From contig JAJDVQ010000023.1 of NCBI GenBank assembly GCA_022826045.1, forward strand, positions 1-64,000: 64,000 nt of DNA, written 5' to 3'. This document shows positions 51,940 to 60,624 of this stretch, one piece after another (position 1 is the stretch's first letter; every line of letters starts with the position of its first letter). Both the position numbers and the translations under genes were made by a program. Under the pieces are notes generated by a model. The model was not told the origin of the DNA. It did not search any database and saw only the letters and a list, made by a program, of their open reading frames with translations. The DNA comes from Acidimicrobiia bacterium (GTDB lineage: Bacteria; Actinomycetota; Acidimicrobiia; Acidimicrobiales; Poriferisodalaceae).

Positions 51940-52959
51940 CTAGAGCGCGGCGAGGAAGTCGAGCAGTTCGGCGTTGAGCTCGTCCGCGGCTTCCTGCTGG
52001 ACCCAGTGGCCGATGCCGTCGAGGATCACCGATTTGTGCAGGTTGGGCATCGTCTCGCCGAACTTGGCGATGGAGCCGGCGCCCCACACGGTCGGCCCGT
52101 CGACCTCGCCGCCGACGAACAGGCTCGGCTGGGTGATGGCTGCGCCGTCGAAGGCGGCCATGTCCTCCCAGTCGCGGTCCACGTTGCGGTAGCGGTTCAG
52201 CCCGCCCGACATGCCGGTGCGGGTGAACTCCGAGGTGTAGTAGCCGAAGTCGGCCTCCGACATCCAGCGGGGCCAGGAGCCTTCCTCGGGCCAGATGAAG
52301 TTGTCCGAGAGCTTGCCGCCGGGCGCGACGCCGAAGCCCCCGCCGGATGAGTCGCCCGATGCCTGCCGGGCCCGCACGCCGTCGCCCGAGGCGGAGAAGT
52401 ACATGCCCAGCAGCCAGTGGGGAAGGTCGACCTCCATCTCGGTCTCGGCACGGCCCGGTTCCTGGAAGTACTCGATGTAGAACTCCTTGTCGCCTCCCAT
52501 CATGCGGAAGGCGGCACTGGGCTTGAAGTCGCTGCGGGCGTTGTAGGGCACGCTCACGAGGCCGAGCGCGGTGAAGATGTCGGGCCGCAGCAGGGCTGAG
52601 CTCCAGGCGATAGGTGCGCCCCAGTCGTGGCCCACGATGACGGCGGTGTCCTCGCCGAGCGCCCGCACGACGCCCACGTTGTCGGCGACGTGGCGCACCA
52701 TGCGGTAATCGTCGACCGCTGTGGGAGCAGAGGAGCGTCCATATCCGCGCACATCGATCGCCACCGCCCGATACCCAGTTGCAGCCACCGCAGGCAGTTG
52801 GTGCCGCCACGAGTACCACGACTCCGGAAAGCCATGGACGAACAGCACCATCGGCCCCTCGCCCACCTCCGCCACATGAATCCGCGTGCCCAGCGCATCC
52901 ACGTCGTAGTGCTTCACCCCGGACAGGTCGGGGGTGGATGTTCCATTGCTCTCACTCAT
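51940..52959 (-). CDS. alpha/beta hydrolase, epoxide hydrolase-like
   Basis: The 339-residue hydrolase has the oxyanion segment HGFPESWYSW, nucleophile Asp in VGHDWGAPIAW, and catalytic His in GIGHWVQQEA. The Asp nucleophile and HGFPESW point to epoxide hydrolase or haloalkane dehalogenase rather than esterase. ATG 52959 or 52968 could start it. It converges on the AlbA-type gene. Confidence 0.85.
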   Translation of the reverse strand: MSESNGTSTPDLSGVKHYDVDALGTRIHVAEVGEGPMVLFVHGFPESWYSWRHQLPAVAATGYRAVAIDVRGYGRSSAPTAVDDYRMVRHVADNVGVVRALGEDTAVIVGHDWGAPIAWSSALLRPDIFTALGLVSVPYNARSDFKPSAAFRMMGGDKEFYIEYFQEPGRAETEMEVDLPHWLLGMYFSASGDGVRARQASGDSSGGGFGVAPGGKLSDNFIWPEEGSWPRWMSEADFGYYTSEFTRTGMSGGLNRYRNVDRDWEDMAAFDGAAITQPSLFVGGEVDGPTVWGAGSIAKFGETMPNLHKSVILDGIGHWVQQEAADELNAELLDFLAAL

Positions 52960-53110
52960 GGCCGACATTCTGGCCCTCAATTGCATTGGCCGGCGTGTGG
53001 CAGTTGAAACTGAGTTGCGTGGGATCGACGCATTGCGCCAGGTTCAGCAGATGTGCGCTGGTCAAAGAGCTGTGCTTGCAGAATGCTGGCAACGCAGGCA
53101 AAATGCTGGC

Positions 53111-53347
53111 ATGGCAGTGCAGATCACAATCCGAAACGTGCCGGACCATGTACGCGACGAGATTGCTGCTCAGGCCGCGGAACGGCGTCAGTCCATGCAG
53201 GAGTACCTGCGGGGAGAACTGGAGCGTCTCGCTGCTCGGCCGTCGGTGGCGTCGTGGCTAGCGGAGACCAGGCGTCGAGTCGAAGCTGCGGGCACCCATG
53301 TATCGGCTGAGGAGATTCTTGCTGCGCGTGATGCCGACCGTCGATGA
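53111..53347 (+). CDS. vapB: VapB/FitA-type antitoxin
   Basis: The 78-residue ribbon-helix-helix antitoxin has VQITIRNVPDHVRDEIAAQA for the strand and first helix, and a C-terminal toxin-binding tail (SAEEILAARDADRR). Two copies of AATGCTGGCA (53092-53101 and 53103-53112) lie directly before and over the start and may be the autoregulatory operator. Overlaps the toxin start by 4 bp. Confidence 0.82.
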   Translation: MAVQITIRNVPDHVRDEIAAQAAERRQSMQEYLRGELERLAARPSVASWLAETRRRVEAAGTHVSAEEILAARDADRR

Positions 53348-53757
53348 CATCGGTCATTGACTCATCGGTGCTGGTGGCGGTGCTCACTGACGCCGGCAGC
53401 GACGGCCGCTGGGCGAGAGTCCAGCTCGCACGGACACCATTGGCGGCACCATCCATGGTGATGGCCGAGGTTGCAAACGTCCTGCGACGTCTTGAGGGTG
53501 GCCCGACGCTCTCACGGTCAGAGTCGACGGTGGCGCTTCGGAGCCTTCGCCGGCTCGATATCGAGCTGTTCCCGTTCGCGCCGCTGACAGATCGAGTTTG
53601 GGAGCTTCGTTTCAATCTCTCTGCCTACGACGCCTGGCACGTCGCGCTGGCTGAATCGCTCGGCTGGCCGCTGGCCACGCTTGACCGCAAGATGGCCGGT
53701 GCCAGCGGTACGCGGTGCGAATTCCGGGTCCCGCCGCAGCGCGAACAGTCTGAGTGA
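53344..53757 (+). CDS. vapC: PIN-domain toxin VapC
   Basis: The 137-residue PIN nuclease has the first acidic residue in VIDSSVLVAVL (Asp 6), Glu in MAEVANVLRR, and the later Asp pair in YDAWHVALAESLG and ATLDRKM. VapC toxins cut tRNA or rRNA. The overlapping VapB upstream completes the module. Confidence 0.87.
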   Translation: MTSVIDSSVLVAVLTDAGSDGRWARVQLARTPLAAPSMVMAEVANVLRRLEGGPTLSRSESTVALRSLRRLDIELFPFAPLTDRVWELRFNLSAYDAWHVALAESLGWPLATLDRKMAGASGTRCEFRVPPQREQSE

Positions 53758-54104
53758 TGCCTGAGGTCGGAGAGGCCAGCGTTCGAGCGGCAAAGATGGG
53801 TCGCATGAAGCCGGCAGTCGCAACAAAACCAGAGGCGGAAGCTGACGATCTCTACGAGAACCGCTACGACCCTGACGAATGGGACGACTTGTCCGTTCAG
53901 ATCGAAGTGCGACCGACGGGCAGCGAGGTGGTGTCGTTCCGACTCCCCGCCGATGAACTGGACCGCATCGTGGATGCCGCCGACGCCGCGGGCGAGAGCT
54001 TGTCGGAGTTCGTGCGGGGGGCGCTGCGAGACCGGCTTGAGCCATCGGGGCGAGCACTCGCGCCCACGATCACCGGCGGGCCTAGGACCGCCGACCGTGG
54101 TTGA
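53757..54104 (+). CDS. ribbon-helix-helix protein (orphan antitoxin-like)
   Basis: About 115 residues; ATG 53757 overlaps the vapC stop. A charged N-terminus leads to VVSFRLPADELDRIVDAAD and ESLSEFVRGALRDRL, a ribbon-helix-helix DNA-binding domain. It is the fourth short gene in a run that looks like antitoxins, and no toxin follows it. Confidence 0.65.
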   Translation: MPEVGEASVRAAKMGRMKPAVATKPEAEADDLYENRYDPDEWDDLSVQIEVRPTGSEVVSFRLPADELDRIVDAADAAGESLSEFVRGALRDRLEPSGRALAPTITGGPRTADRG

Positions 54105-54270
54105 AGTGCTGCCTTTCTCAGAAGCGGAGACCCGCCTGTCGGAGTTGGCCGACCGGATCGAGCGCCTGCACGAGCGCATCGTCGTGACCCGTGACGGCCG
54201 GCCGTCGTTCGTGCTCATGAGCCTCGACGAAATGGAATCCGATGGGCGGCATGAGCTTGTTGTCGTTTGA
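54097..54270 (+). CDS. Phd/YefM-family antitoxin (orphan)
   Basis: From GTG 54097 a 57-residue protein: LPFSEAETRLSELADRIERL, IVVTRDGRPSFVLMSLDEM, which is the DNA-binding N-terminal half of a Phd/YefM antitoxin. It is shorter than usual (about 80) and no RelE/Doc toxin follows; an enoyl-CoA hydratase gene begins inside its last codons. Either a degenerate module or a stand-alone regulator. Confidence 0.65.
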   Translation: MVEVLPFSEAETRLSELADRIERLHERIVVTRDGRPSFVLMSLDEMESDGRHELVVV

Positions 54271-55033
54271 GCTGCCTTCGTTGGAGACGATTGAGCTGGA
54301 GCCTGACGGGGAGACGCTTCGGGTGTGGCTGAACCGGCCGGAGTCGCGCAATGCGCACAACCAGCTGATGATCCGCGAGGTGGGGGATCTGTTTCTGGCC
54401 CTGAATGGGCAGACGCGGCACCGGGTGATTGTGCTGGGCGGGCGCGGGAAGTCGTTTTGTGCCGGTGCGGATCGCAAGGAGCAGCCACCGACTGCCGCGA
54501 ACGACCGGGAGGCTCGCTACATCAACCAGCTGGGGCGGCGGGCGGCCCGGGCTATCGAGGACTGCGAAGCGGTCACAATCGCACGGGTACACGGGCATGC
54601 CATCGGCGGCGGGTGCTGCTTCGCCACGAGCTGCGACTTCCGCATCAGCGAAGCCGATGCGATGTGGTACGTGCCCGAGGTGGAACTGGGCGTGCCGCTG
54701 CCGTGGGGCGCCACGCCGCGGCTGATCGCAGAACTCGGCATGGCGCGTGCGCGCCAGTTCGTCATGACCAGCGAGCGCATCGACGGGCGCAAGGCGGCCG
54801 AATGGGGCTTGGCACATGAAGTGTGCGAAGGCCTCGAAGACCTGGATGCGGCTGTCGAGCGCTGGGTCGCACGCCTGCTTGACCTGCCGTCGCTGTCTGT
54901 GCAGATGGCCAAGCACCAGCTACGGGGCTACGCCCAGATCACCCGACTCGGCGATCTGTCTGAGTTCGACGGCGATGCCTCGGCCCGGTCAATCACCAGC
55001 GAAGACGCCCAAGCCCGCTTCGGCACCTTCTGA
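54251..55033 (+). CDS. enoyl-CoA hydratase/isomerase family protein
   Basis: The 260-residue crotonase-fold protein has the oxyanion-hole segments GKSFCAGADRKE and HGHAIGGGCCFATSCDFRI and PEVELGVPLPWGATPRL. A Glu in EVELG sits at a catalytic position of the hydratases, but the other acid is not certain, so isomerase, hydratase or hydrolase are all possible. Start at ATG 54251 or 54242, either inside the end of the Phd-like gene. Confidence 0.82.
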   Translation: MSLLSFELPSLETIELEPDGETLRVWLNRPESRNAHNQLMIREVGDLFLALNGQTRHRVIVLGGRGKSFCAGADRKEQPPTAANDREARYINQLGRRAARAIEDCEAVTIARVHGHAIGGGCCFATSCDFRISEADAMWYVPEVELGVPLPWGATPRLIAELGMARARQFVMTSERIDGRKAAEWGLAHEVCEGLEDLDAAVERWVARLLDLPSLSVQMAKHQLRGYAQITRLGDLSEFDGDASARSITSEDAQARFGTF

Positions 55034-55112
55034 ATCGATCAGAACTGGACGCTTCAAACCAAGCGCTTACAACGGCGTAGCTGCTCATGCGGTGACCCCG
55101 CTCAGCGATCGG

Positions 55113-56414
55113 TCAGGGGCCGAGAGCGAAGAGGGGTACCACTGACACGCCGTCGGGGCGCTCATAGGAGAATCCGTCGGCAGCGGTGACCACTACGAGC
55201 TTCGCAGCGAGGCCCATCTTGGTCTCATCGACCTTGCGCTGCACGGCGAGGAGTGAGCGAGCCGCTTGTTCGATCTGCTCGTTGCCGCCGAGCTTGACCT
55301 CGACGGCGATCCAGCGGGCGTATCCGCCATCGACGATGGCATCGGCTTCGGTGCCCGCCGTGTCGCTGAACGCGAACACCCGTGCTCCGCTCGCTTGGGC
55401 GTAGACGCGCAAGTCCCGGATGACGAGCGATTCGAACAGCAGGCCGAGCGTTTCGGGGTCGGCCAGGAGGCGCTGGGGGTCGGCGCGCAAGGCAGCAACA
55501 GCCAACGACGGATCGGTGAAGTGATGCTTGGAGCTGGTCAGCAGGGGCGATCGGGAGCGAAGATGGGTTGGCCATGCCTTGAGCGGCTCGAGCACGTGAA
55601 GCCGTTCGAGAGCGTCGAGGTATGAGCGAACCGAGTGCCGCCCGAGCGGCGCGTCAGCACTTGTCTCGACAGCGAGCTTCTTGAGGCTCGCCGCAGTGCT
55701 GACGTTGCGCGCCAGAGAGTGCAGCAGCGCTCGGACACGTACCGGGTCGCGAGCAACGCCGTCCACTTGGCGGATGTCCGTTCGCGCGATGTCGTCGAGG
55801 TAGTTCTGCAGCGCATCGATGACGTCTTGTGCGGGCACATCGGCCTCGAACCCGGGCCAGCCTCCGCGGCAGATTGCGTCAACTGCGTCTGGCACACCGC
55901 GCCCGGTGCGACGTGCTGTGGCGGGTTCGCCGCTCAGTAGTGCCGCGAGCGAGACCTCCTGCGTGGAGGTCCCTTGTTCGGCGAGTGACATGGTCCTCAG
56001 AGCAAGCCGCTGTATCCGCAGCGCACCCGAATGCCTGGTGATGTCATCTGCGGGCGTGGCCGACCCGGTCAGGATGAACTGTCCGGCCTGGGCACGGGCG
56101 TCGCATTCGCCACGAACGGCGCCCCACAAGGCCGAAACACGCTGCCATTCGTCGATGAGTCGAGGCGTTGGGCCCTCGAGCACCCTGTGGGGCTCAGCTT
56201 GGGCGAGCGCGAACGCCCCAGGATCCTGTTCGAGCAGAACTTCGCTGCGCGCGAAGTGTTTCCCGAACCAGGTCTTGCCGCATCCTTTCGGCCCCTCGAT
56301 GAGCAAGGCCCGAGCAGTTCGCAGCATTTGGGTCGCAGTGGTTTCGGCGATACGAGTGCGGTAGCCGTCAGGTGAGAGCGACGAGGCCGCTGGCGTTGGG
56401 CTGTGGACATCCAC
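55113..56414 (-). CDS. AAA ATPase with DUF4143 domain
   Basis: The 433-residue protein has Walker A GPKGCGKT (41-48), LIDEWQRV as Walker B, sensor ILTGSATPA, then the DUF4143 nuclease-like C-terminal region (AIVDGGYARWIAVEVKLGG, with the D...ExK pattern of the restriction-enzyme fold). Function of these widespread ATPases is unknown. The stop codon lies 79 bp from the enoyl-CoA hydratase end. Its promoter region carries four AT-rich direct repeats. Confidence 0.82.
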   Translation of the reverse strand: MDVHSPTPAASSLSPDGYRTRIAETTATQMLRTARALLIEGPKGCGKTWFGKHFARSEVLLEQDPGAFALAQAEPHRVLEGPTPRLIDEWQRVSALWGAVRGECDARAQAGQFILTGSATPADDITRHSGALRIQRLALRTMSLAEQGTSTQEVSLAALLSGEPATARRTGRGVPDAVDAICRGGWPGFEADVPAQDVIDALQNYLDDIARTDIRQVDGVARDPVRVRALLHSLARNVSTAASLKKLAVETSADAPLGRHSVRSYLDALERLHVLEPLKAWPTHLRSRSPLLTSSKHHFTDPSLAVAALRADPQRLLADPETLGLLFESLVIRDLRVYAQASGARVFAFSDTAGTEADAIVDGGYARWIAVEVKLGGNEQIEQAARSLLAVQRKVDETKMGLAAKLVVVTAADGFSYERPDGVSVVPLFALGP

Positions 56415-56424
56415 AGGCTCGAAA

Positions 56425-56506
56425 CTACCAGATTCAAATAGTTTGATCTACAAAAATTGACAATTTGTTCTACAGAAATCAACTGTATTGATCTACCAAA
56501 TTTGAT
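56425..56506. promoter_or_regulatory. four direct repeats at 22-23 bp spacing upstream of AAA/DUF4143 gene
   Basis: CTACCAGATTCAA (56425), CTACAAAAATTGA (56448), CTACAGAAATCAA (56470) and CTACCAAATTTGA (56493) are phased at 23, 22 and 23 bp, about two turns of helix, so all face one side of the DNA. The first lies 11 bp upstream of the start codon of the minus-strand gene. This looks like an operator array for cooperative binding. A palindrome AAATTGACAATTT straddles 56454-56466. Confidence 0.6.
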
Positions 56507-56564
56507 TCATGCGACTTGCCGAATCGGATAACTGTGCGGCATGCCGAACCCGACCGCCGCGGCG

Positions 56565-56783
56565 TCAGCCGCGAGCGTCGATTTTGTCGTAGGCCCTTTT
56601 CATCGCCTGGTAGCCCTCGACGGCGCGGGGGATGCCGCCGTAGATCGTCATCTGCATCATGATCTCCTTGATCTCGGTGCGCGTCAGGCCGTGATTCAGC
56701 CCGACCTCGGTGTGCAGCGACAGCTCCTCGCTCGAACCGATCGTGGCGAGCACGGTGATCACGATCAGGCTGCGGTACCGTCG
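56565..56783 (-). pseudogene. truncated carboxymuconolactone decarboxylase-family gene
   Basis: The frame reads RYRSLIVITVLATIGSSEEL and GLNHGLTRTEIKEIMMQM, the core of a CMD/AhpD-like domain, and ends IYGGIPRAVEGYQAMKRA at TGA. The N-terminal half of the domain is missing; upstream codons are not similar and end at a stop near 56874. The only available starts (such as GTG 56762) would give a 65-residue product. It is most likely the remnant of a longer gene. Confidence 0.55.
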
Positions 56784-56873
56784 TCCCGCCGCCCATTGTG
56801 AATTCGGACGCTCGTGGCTATGCCTCTCGACAGAGCCTGATGTTCTCGGCGCGCGGCAGCGCCCAGAGTCCGA

Positions 56874-57638
56874 CTACAGCTCGCCGGGCTCCTTGCCGGG
56901 CAGGTACGTCACCGGCAGGTTCGTGAGGCGGCGCACCCGAGACGGCAGGTCGGCGCCGACCAGTCGTGAGGCCCCCGCCGGCAGGGTCGACAGGATGATG
57001 CCGTCGAAGCTGGAGCGTGACAGCACCGCCTGGATCGCCCGCAGCGGATCAGGGTCGCCGAGCTCACCGGTGGCGGCGTAGGACGCAGCCGCGATCTTCG
57101 CAAGCTGGGCGTCGAGACGCTTCTGCGCCTGCTCCATGCCCAGCGTGTCGGGCCCCAGGTAGTCCGCCGCGGGCACATGCTCGGACGGGATCCCCGTCAC
57201 GGGGTCGGCTGCGAGCATCGAGAGCCGGCGCGCCCGCGCGTAGCTCTTCGAATGCGTCATCGGCACCAGCAGGTGGAACTCGCACGGGCCGTGGGAATTC
57301 AGCCGGTCGATCTCGGCAACGACCTCGCCGGTGCCCAGCGTCTGGTTGGCCACGATGAGCCAGCGCGTCACCTCCACATCGGGCGCGCCCGGTGTCAGGC
57401 CAGGCCGCATGCGGTCGACGCGGAACGCCACCCGCAGCTTGATGCGGTAGAGAGCGATCTCGCCGTCCACGATCATCACGTCGCGCTCTTCGACGTGGGC
57501 CACCGACAGATCGCGGATCGTCTTGGTGGCCTCGGCAACCCCTCGACGTGCCGCGTCCTCCCAGGAAATCCGGCTCGCCGCGACCAGCGTGATGACCTTC
57601 TCGACAGCGTTGCGGTTGCGCTGAGGTGATTCGTTCAA
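56874..57638 (-). CDS. dodecin-like domain fused to universal-stress-type domain
   Basis: From TTG 57638 the product has 254 residues. The first about 70 match dodecin (ISWEDAARRGVAEATKTI; AHVEERDVMIVDGEIALYRI), the small flavin-storing fold. Residues about 90-250 have a Rossmann-like stress-protein fold ending SSFDGIILSTLPAGASRLVG and LTNLPVTYLPGK. Start uncertain because upstream codons are open. It is divergent from a stand-alone dodecin 121 bp away, so the pair probably comes from a dodecin duplication and fusion. Confidence 0.72.
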   Translation of the reverse strand: MNESPQRNRNAVEKVITLVAASRISWEDAARRGVAEATKTIRDLSVAHVEERDVMIVDGEIALYRIKLRVAFRVDRMRPGLTPGAPDVEVTRWLIVANQTLGTGEVVAEIDRLNSHGPCEFHLLVPMTHSKSYARARRLSMLAADPVTGIPSEHVPAADYLGPDTLGMEQAQKRLDAQLAKIAAASYAATGELGDPDPLRAIQAVLSRSSFDGIILSTLPAGASRLVGADLPSRVRRLTNLPVTYLPGKEPGEL

Positions 57639-57758
57639 GGTGCCGACCTGTTCGGTGTGGGGCTCGTTCCTGCGAGCGATCCAGTGTGCTCCGGTGGGGC
57701 AGACTGTAGGGCACACCACGTTCGTGCGGCACACAGCGCGCCGCCGGGGGAGAATCCA

Positions 57759-57968
57759 ATGAGCAGCGTTTACAACGTGATCGAGCTGATCGGCACCAGC
57801 GAGGAGTCGTGGGAGAAGGCGACGCAGAACGCGATCACTGAGGCCTCCAAGACTCTGCGAGATCTCCGGGTCGCCGAGGTGGTCGAGCAGGACGTCGTGA
57901 TCGAGGGTGGCGCGATCGCCGCCTTCCGCACCAAGGTCCGGCTGTCGTTCAAGCACGAGTCGCCTTGA
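57759..57968 (+). CDS. dodecin
   Basis: The 69-residue protein has the dodecin pattern: ELIGTSEESWEKATQNAI with the flavin-stacking Trp, then TLRDLRVAEVVEQDVVIEGG and the final strand AAFRTKVRLSFKHE. Dodecins form 12-mers that sequester flavins or CoA. ATG 57759 is preceded by GGGGGAGA. Confidence 0.88.
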   Translation: MSSVYNVIELIGTSEESWEKATQNAITEASKTLRDLRVAEVVEQDVVIEGGAIAAFRTKVRLSFKHESP

Positions 57969-58038
57969 GCCGCCGCAGCGCTAGCAGGCGGTCATCAGGC
58001 ACGCCCGGGAACCGAGTCCGCGAAGGCCGTACGCTTCG

Positions 58039-60489
58039 ATGACCGCGCGCGGTCTCGACGGCATCCGTGTCGTCGAGCTGGGACAGATGGTGGCGGCCCC
58101 GTGGACGGCCAAGCTGCTCGCCGACCTCGGCGCCGACGTCATCAAGGTCGAGCTGCCGGAGGGCGATGCCGCGCGCCGCCGCGGGCCGTTTGCTGCTGAC
58201 CGTGGGCACCCCGATTCCCAGATCGTCCCCGATGCCGGCTCTGAGCTGACGGCCGGTCTGTTCGCTGCCATCAACACGAACAAACGCGGCGCCGTGGTGG
58301 ACCTCGACCGGCCGGACGGCCGCGCAGCATTGCAACAGCTGCTCGCCGACGCAGACCTGTTCATCCACGATCTGGCGCCGGCAACAGCGGCTGCGCACGG
58401 CCTGACAGCAGAACCGCTGCGGGCGCAGCACCCGTCGCTGGTGACGCTGTCGATCACGCCATTCGGGCAGACCGGTCCGTATGCGGACTGGCGAGCGACC
58501 GAGCTGCAAGTCGTTCACGGCGGCGGCTGGGGCTGGCTTACCCCCGGCTGCGTGGCCGATCCCGAGCTGCCCCCGCTGAAGCCCCACGGCCACCAAGCTG
58601 CCTTCCAGTCGGGCTTCGCGGCTGCATGCGCATCGCTCGCCGCCGTCGACCGTGCACAGCGCACCGGTCGCGGCGAGCACATCGACTTCGCCCAGATGTC
58701 CTACGTGGTCGGGATGCTGGAAGCTGCATTCATCAGCTGGTCGTACCGGGGCGAGAACCCCAGCCGCCTCGGTGCTCGCATCCTCAACCCGTGGGGGATA
58801 TTCCCGACCAGCGACGGGCACATCTTCCTGGTGTGCGTCGAGGCCGACCAGTGGGAGCGGCTGAAGGACTTCATGGGCCGGCCGGAGTGGGCCGACATGG
58901 ACATCTTCGAGACGCTCGAGGGTCGCTTCGAGAACGAAGACCTGCTGCGCATGTGGCTCGGCGAGTGGATCGCGGCGCAGCCGGTGACGGAGCTGTTCCA
59001 TCGGGGCCAGGCAGAGCGCCTGGCGTTTGCCCCCGTGAACACGGTGGCACAGATGGCCGCCGACCCGCACCTGGCTGCCCGCGACTTCCTCGTCACCTAC
59101 GACCAGCCGGGGCTGGGAGACATCACCGTGCCGGGCGCGCCGTCGCGGCTCACGAATTCGTGGTGGTCCATCCGCCGACCGGCGCCGTCGCTGGGCGAGC
59201 ACAGCGGCGCTTCGTTTGCCACAGCTGACACTGCGACGGCATCACTGCCAGCACCTTCACCTGCATCTTCGGCCACACCGTCGAGCCGCCCGCTCGACGG
59301 CGTCACGGTGGCGGACTTCACCTGGGTCTGGGCGGGCCCCTACTGCACGCTGCACCTGGCACATCTCGGTGCCACGGTGATCAAGGTGGAGTCGTCGGCC
59401 CGGCCCGATCTCGGTCGCCGTCTGCCGACGCAGTCGGGCCGTCACACGCCGACGCTCGACACCAACGGCTACTTCAACCAGTACGGCCAGGGCAAGCAGA
59501 GCATCACCATCGACCTGGGCACGGCCGAGGGCCGTGCGCTGGCGAAGCGTCTGGCACTGTCGTGCGACCTGGTGGTGTCCAACTACGCCACCGGCGTCAT
59601 GGACGAATGGGGTCTCGGCTACGAGGCGCTGGCCGCAGAGCGTCCCGACGTGATCGTGGGCGCCATCAGCGGCTACGGCCACCAGGGGCCGTACCGGTCG
59701 TACATGGGCTACGGGCCGACGACCGGGCCGCTGTCGGGACTGGCGTCCATGACCGGCTATCCCGGGACGGATGCAGACGAGCTCGGGGTGTCGCTCGGCG
59801 ACCCGGCAGCCGGGATTGCCACGGCGTATGCGCTGGTCGCCGCGCTCGTGGCGCGGCGACGCACCGGCGAGGGTCAGTTCATCGACACGTCGATGTGGGA
59901 GGCCACCACGGCGTGCACGGTCGAGGGTTGGATGGAATGGGTGATGCGGGGCACGCAGCCAGATCCGATCGGCAACCTCGACCCCCTGTGGTCTCCGCAC
60001 AACCTGTATCGCTGTGCCGGCAACGACGACTGGGTTGCCGTCTGCTGTGTCGACGAAGCCGAGTGGGCCGCGCTGGCGAGGATCACCGGCATCGACCCCG
60101 ACGATGATCGATTCGCCACTGCGGCCGACCGCAAGGCCAACGAGGCTGAGCTCGACAAGCTCATCGGCGCGTGGACCCGTGAGCGTGACCAGTGGGACAT
60201 CACCGAGCTGCTGCAAGCCGCTGGTGTGCCCGCCTTCCCGTCGCTCAGCTCCCGCTCACTCGAGGTCAACCCGCACCTCGTCGAGCGCGGGCTGATCGAA
60301 CGCCTGGATCACCCGGTCGTGGGCCGGATGAGCCACGTCGGCATCCCGTGGCTCCTCTCCGACGGCACCAATGGCGTGCGCTCGCCCGCTCCCACGCTCG
60401 GCCAGCACACGCACGAGGTGCTCAGCGGCCTGCTCGGGCTCAGCTCCGACGAGATCGCAGCGCTCGAAGCAGCCGGTGCCCTGCGCTGA
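58039..60489 (+). CDS. tandem CaiB/BaiF (class III) CoA-transferase
   Basis: The 816-residue protein contains two complete class III CoA-transferase units, about 1-390 and 425-816, joined by an Ala/Pro/Ser linker (near 395-420). Each starts with a GIRVVELGQMVAAPW-type segment and each has its own candidate catalytic Asp (HIDFAQMSYVVG in the first, FIDTSMWEATTA in the second). Enzymes of this family move CoA between carboxylic acids as homodimers with interlocked chains; a fused pair suggests a monomeric or pseudo-heterodimeric version. Substrate unknown. Confidence 0.88.
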   Translation: MTARGLDGIRVVELGQMVAAPWTAKLLADLGADVIKVELPEGDAARRRGPFAADRGHPDSQIVPDAGSELTAGLFAAINTNKRGAVVDLDRPDGRAALQQLLADADLFIHDLAPATAAAHGLTAEPLRAQHPSLVTLSITPFGQTGPYADWRATELQVVHGGGWGWLTPGCVADPELPPLKPHGHQAAFQSGFAAACASLAAVDRAQRTGRGEHIDFAQMSYVVGMLEAAFISWSYRGENPSRLGARILNPWGIFPTSDGHIFLVCVEADQWERLKDFMGRPEWADMDIFETLEGRFENEDLLRMWLGEWIAAQPVTELFHRGQAERLAFAPVNTVAQMAADPHLAARDFLVTYDQPGLGDITVPGAPSRLTNSWWSIRRPAPSLGEHSGASFATADTATASLPAPSPASSATPSSRPLDGVTVADFTWVWAGPYCTLHLAHLGATVIKVESSARPDLGRRLPTQSGRHTPTLDTNGYFNQYGQGKQSITIDLGTAEGRALAKRLALSCDLVVSNYATGVMDEWGLGYEALAAERPDVIVGAISGYGHQGPYRSYMGYGPTTGPLSGLASMTGYPGTDADELGVSLGDPAAGIATAYALVAALVARRRTGEGQFIDTSMWEATTACTVEGWMEWVMRGTQPDPIGNLDPLWSPHNLYRCAGNDDWVAVCCVDEAEWAALARITGIDPDDDRFATAADRKANEAELDKLIGAWTRERDQWDITELLQAAGVPAFPSLSSRSLEVNPHLVERGLIERLDHPVVGRMSHVGIPWLLSDGTNGVRSPAPTLGQHTHEVLSGLLGLSSDEIAALEAAGALR

Positions 60490-60532
60490 GCGAACGCAGC
60501 CACCTTGGTCGCTTCCTCCGACACCTGCCGCC

Positions 60533-60570
60533 GCCACACCTATTGAGTGAAATTGCTCAATAGGTGTGGC
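60533..60570. promoter_or_regulatory. 15-bp-arm palindrome 1 (8-bp centre)
   Basis: GCCACACCTATTGAG at 60533-60547 and its exact complement CTCAATAGGTGTGGC at 60556-60570 enclose TGAAATTG. Core CTATTGAG/CTCAATAG is shared with palindrome 2. It lies 43 bp after the CaiB stop; with no T-run it is not an ordinary terminator. Confidence 0.75.
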
Positions 60571-60624
60571 AGACATCGTCTCGGCACGTCTGACGCCAAG
60601 TAGCGCACACCAGTCAAATGGGGC

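Noticed and set aside
60533-60570. Palindrome 1 as a rho-independent terminator of the CaiB gene
   Set aside because: No T-run follows on either strand, and a second palindrome with the same core lies just before the next gene.
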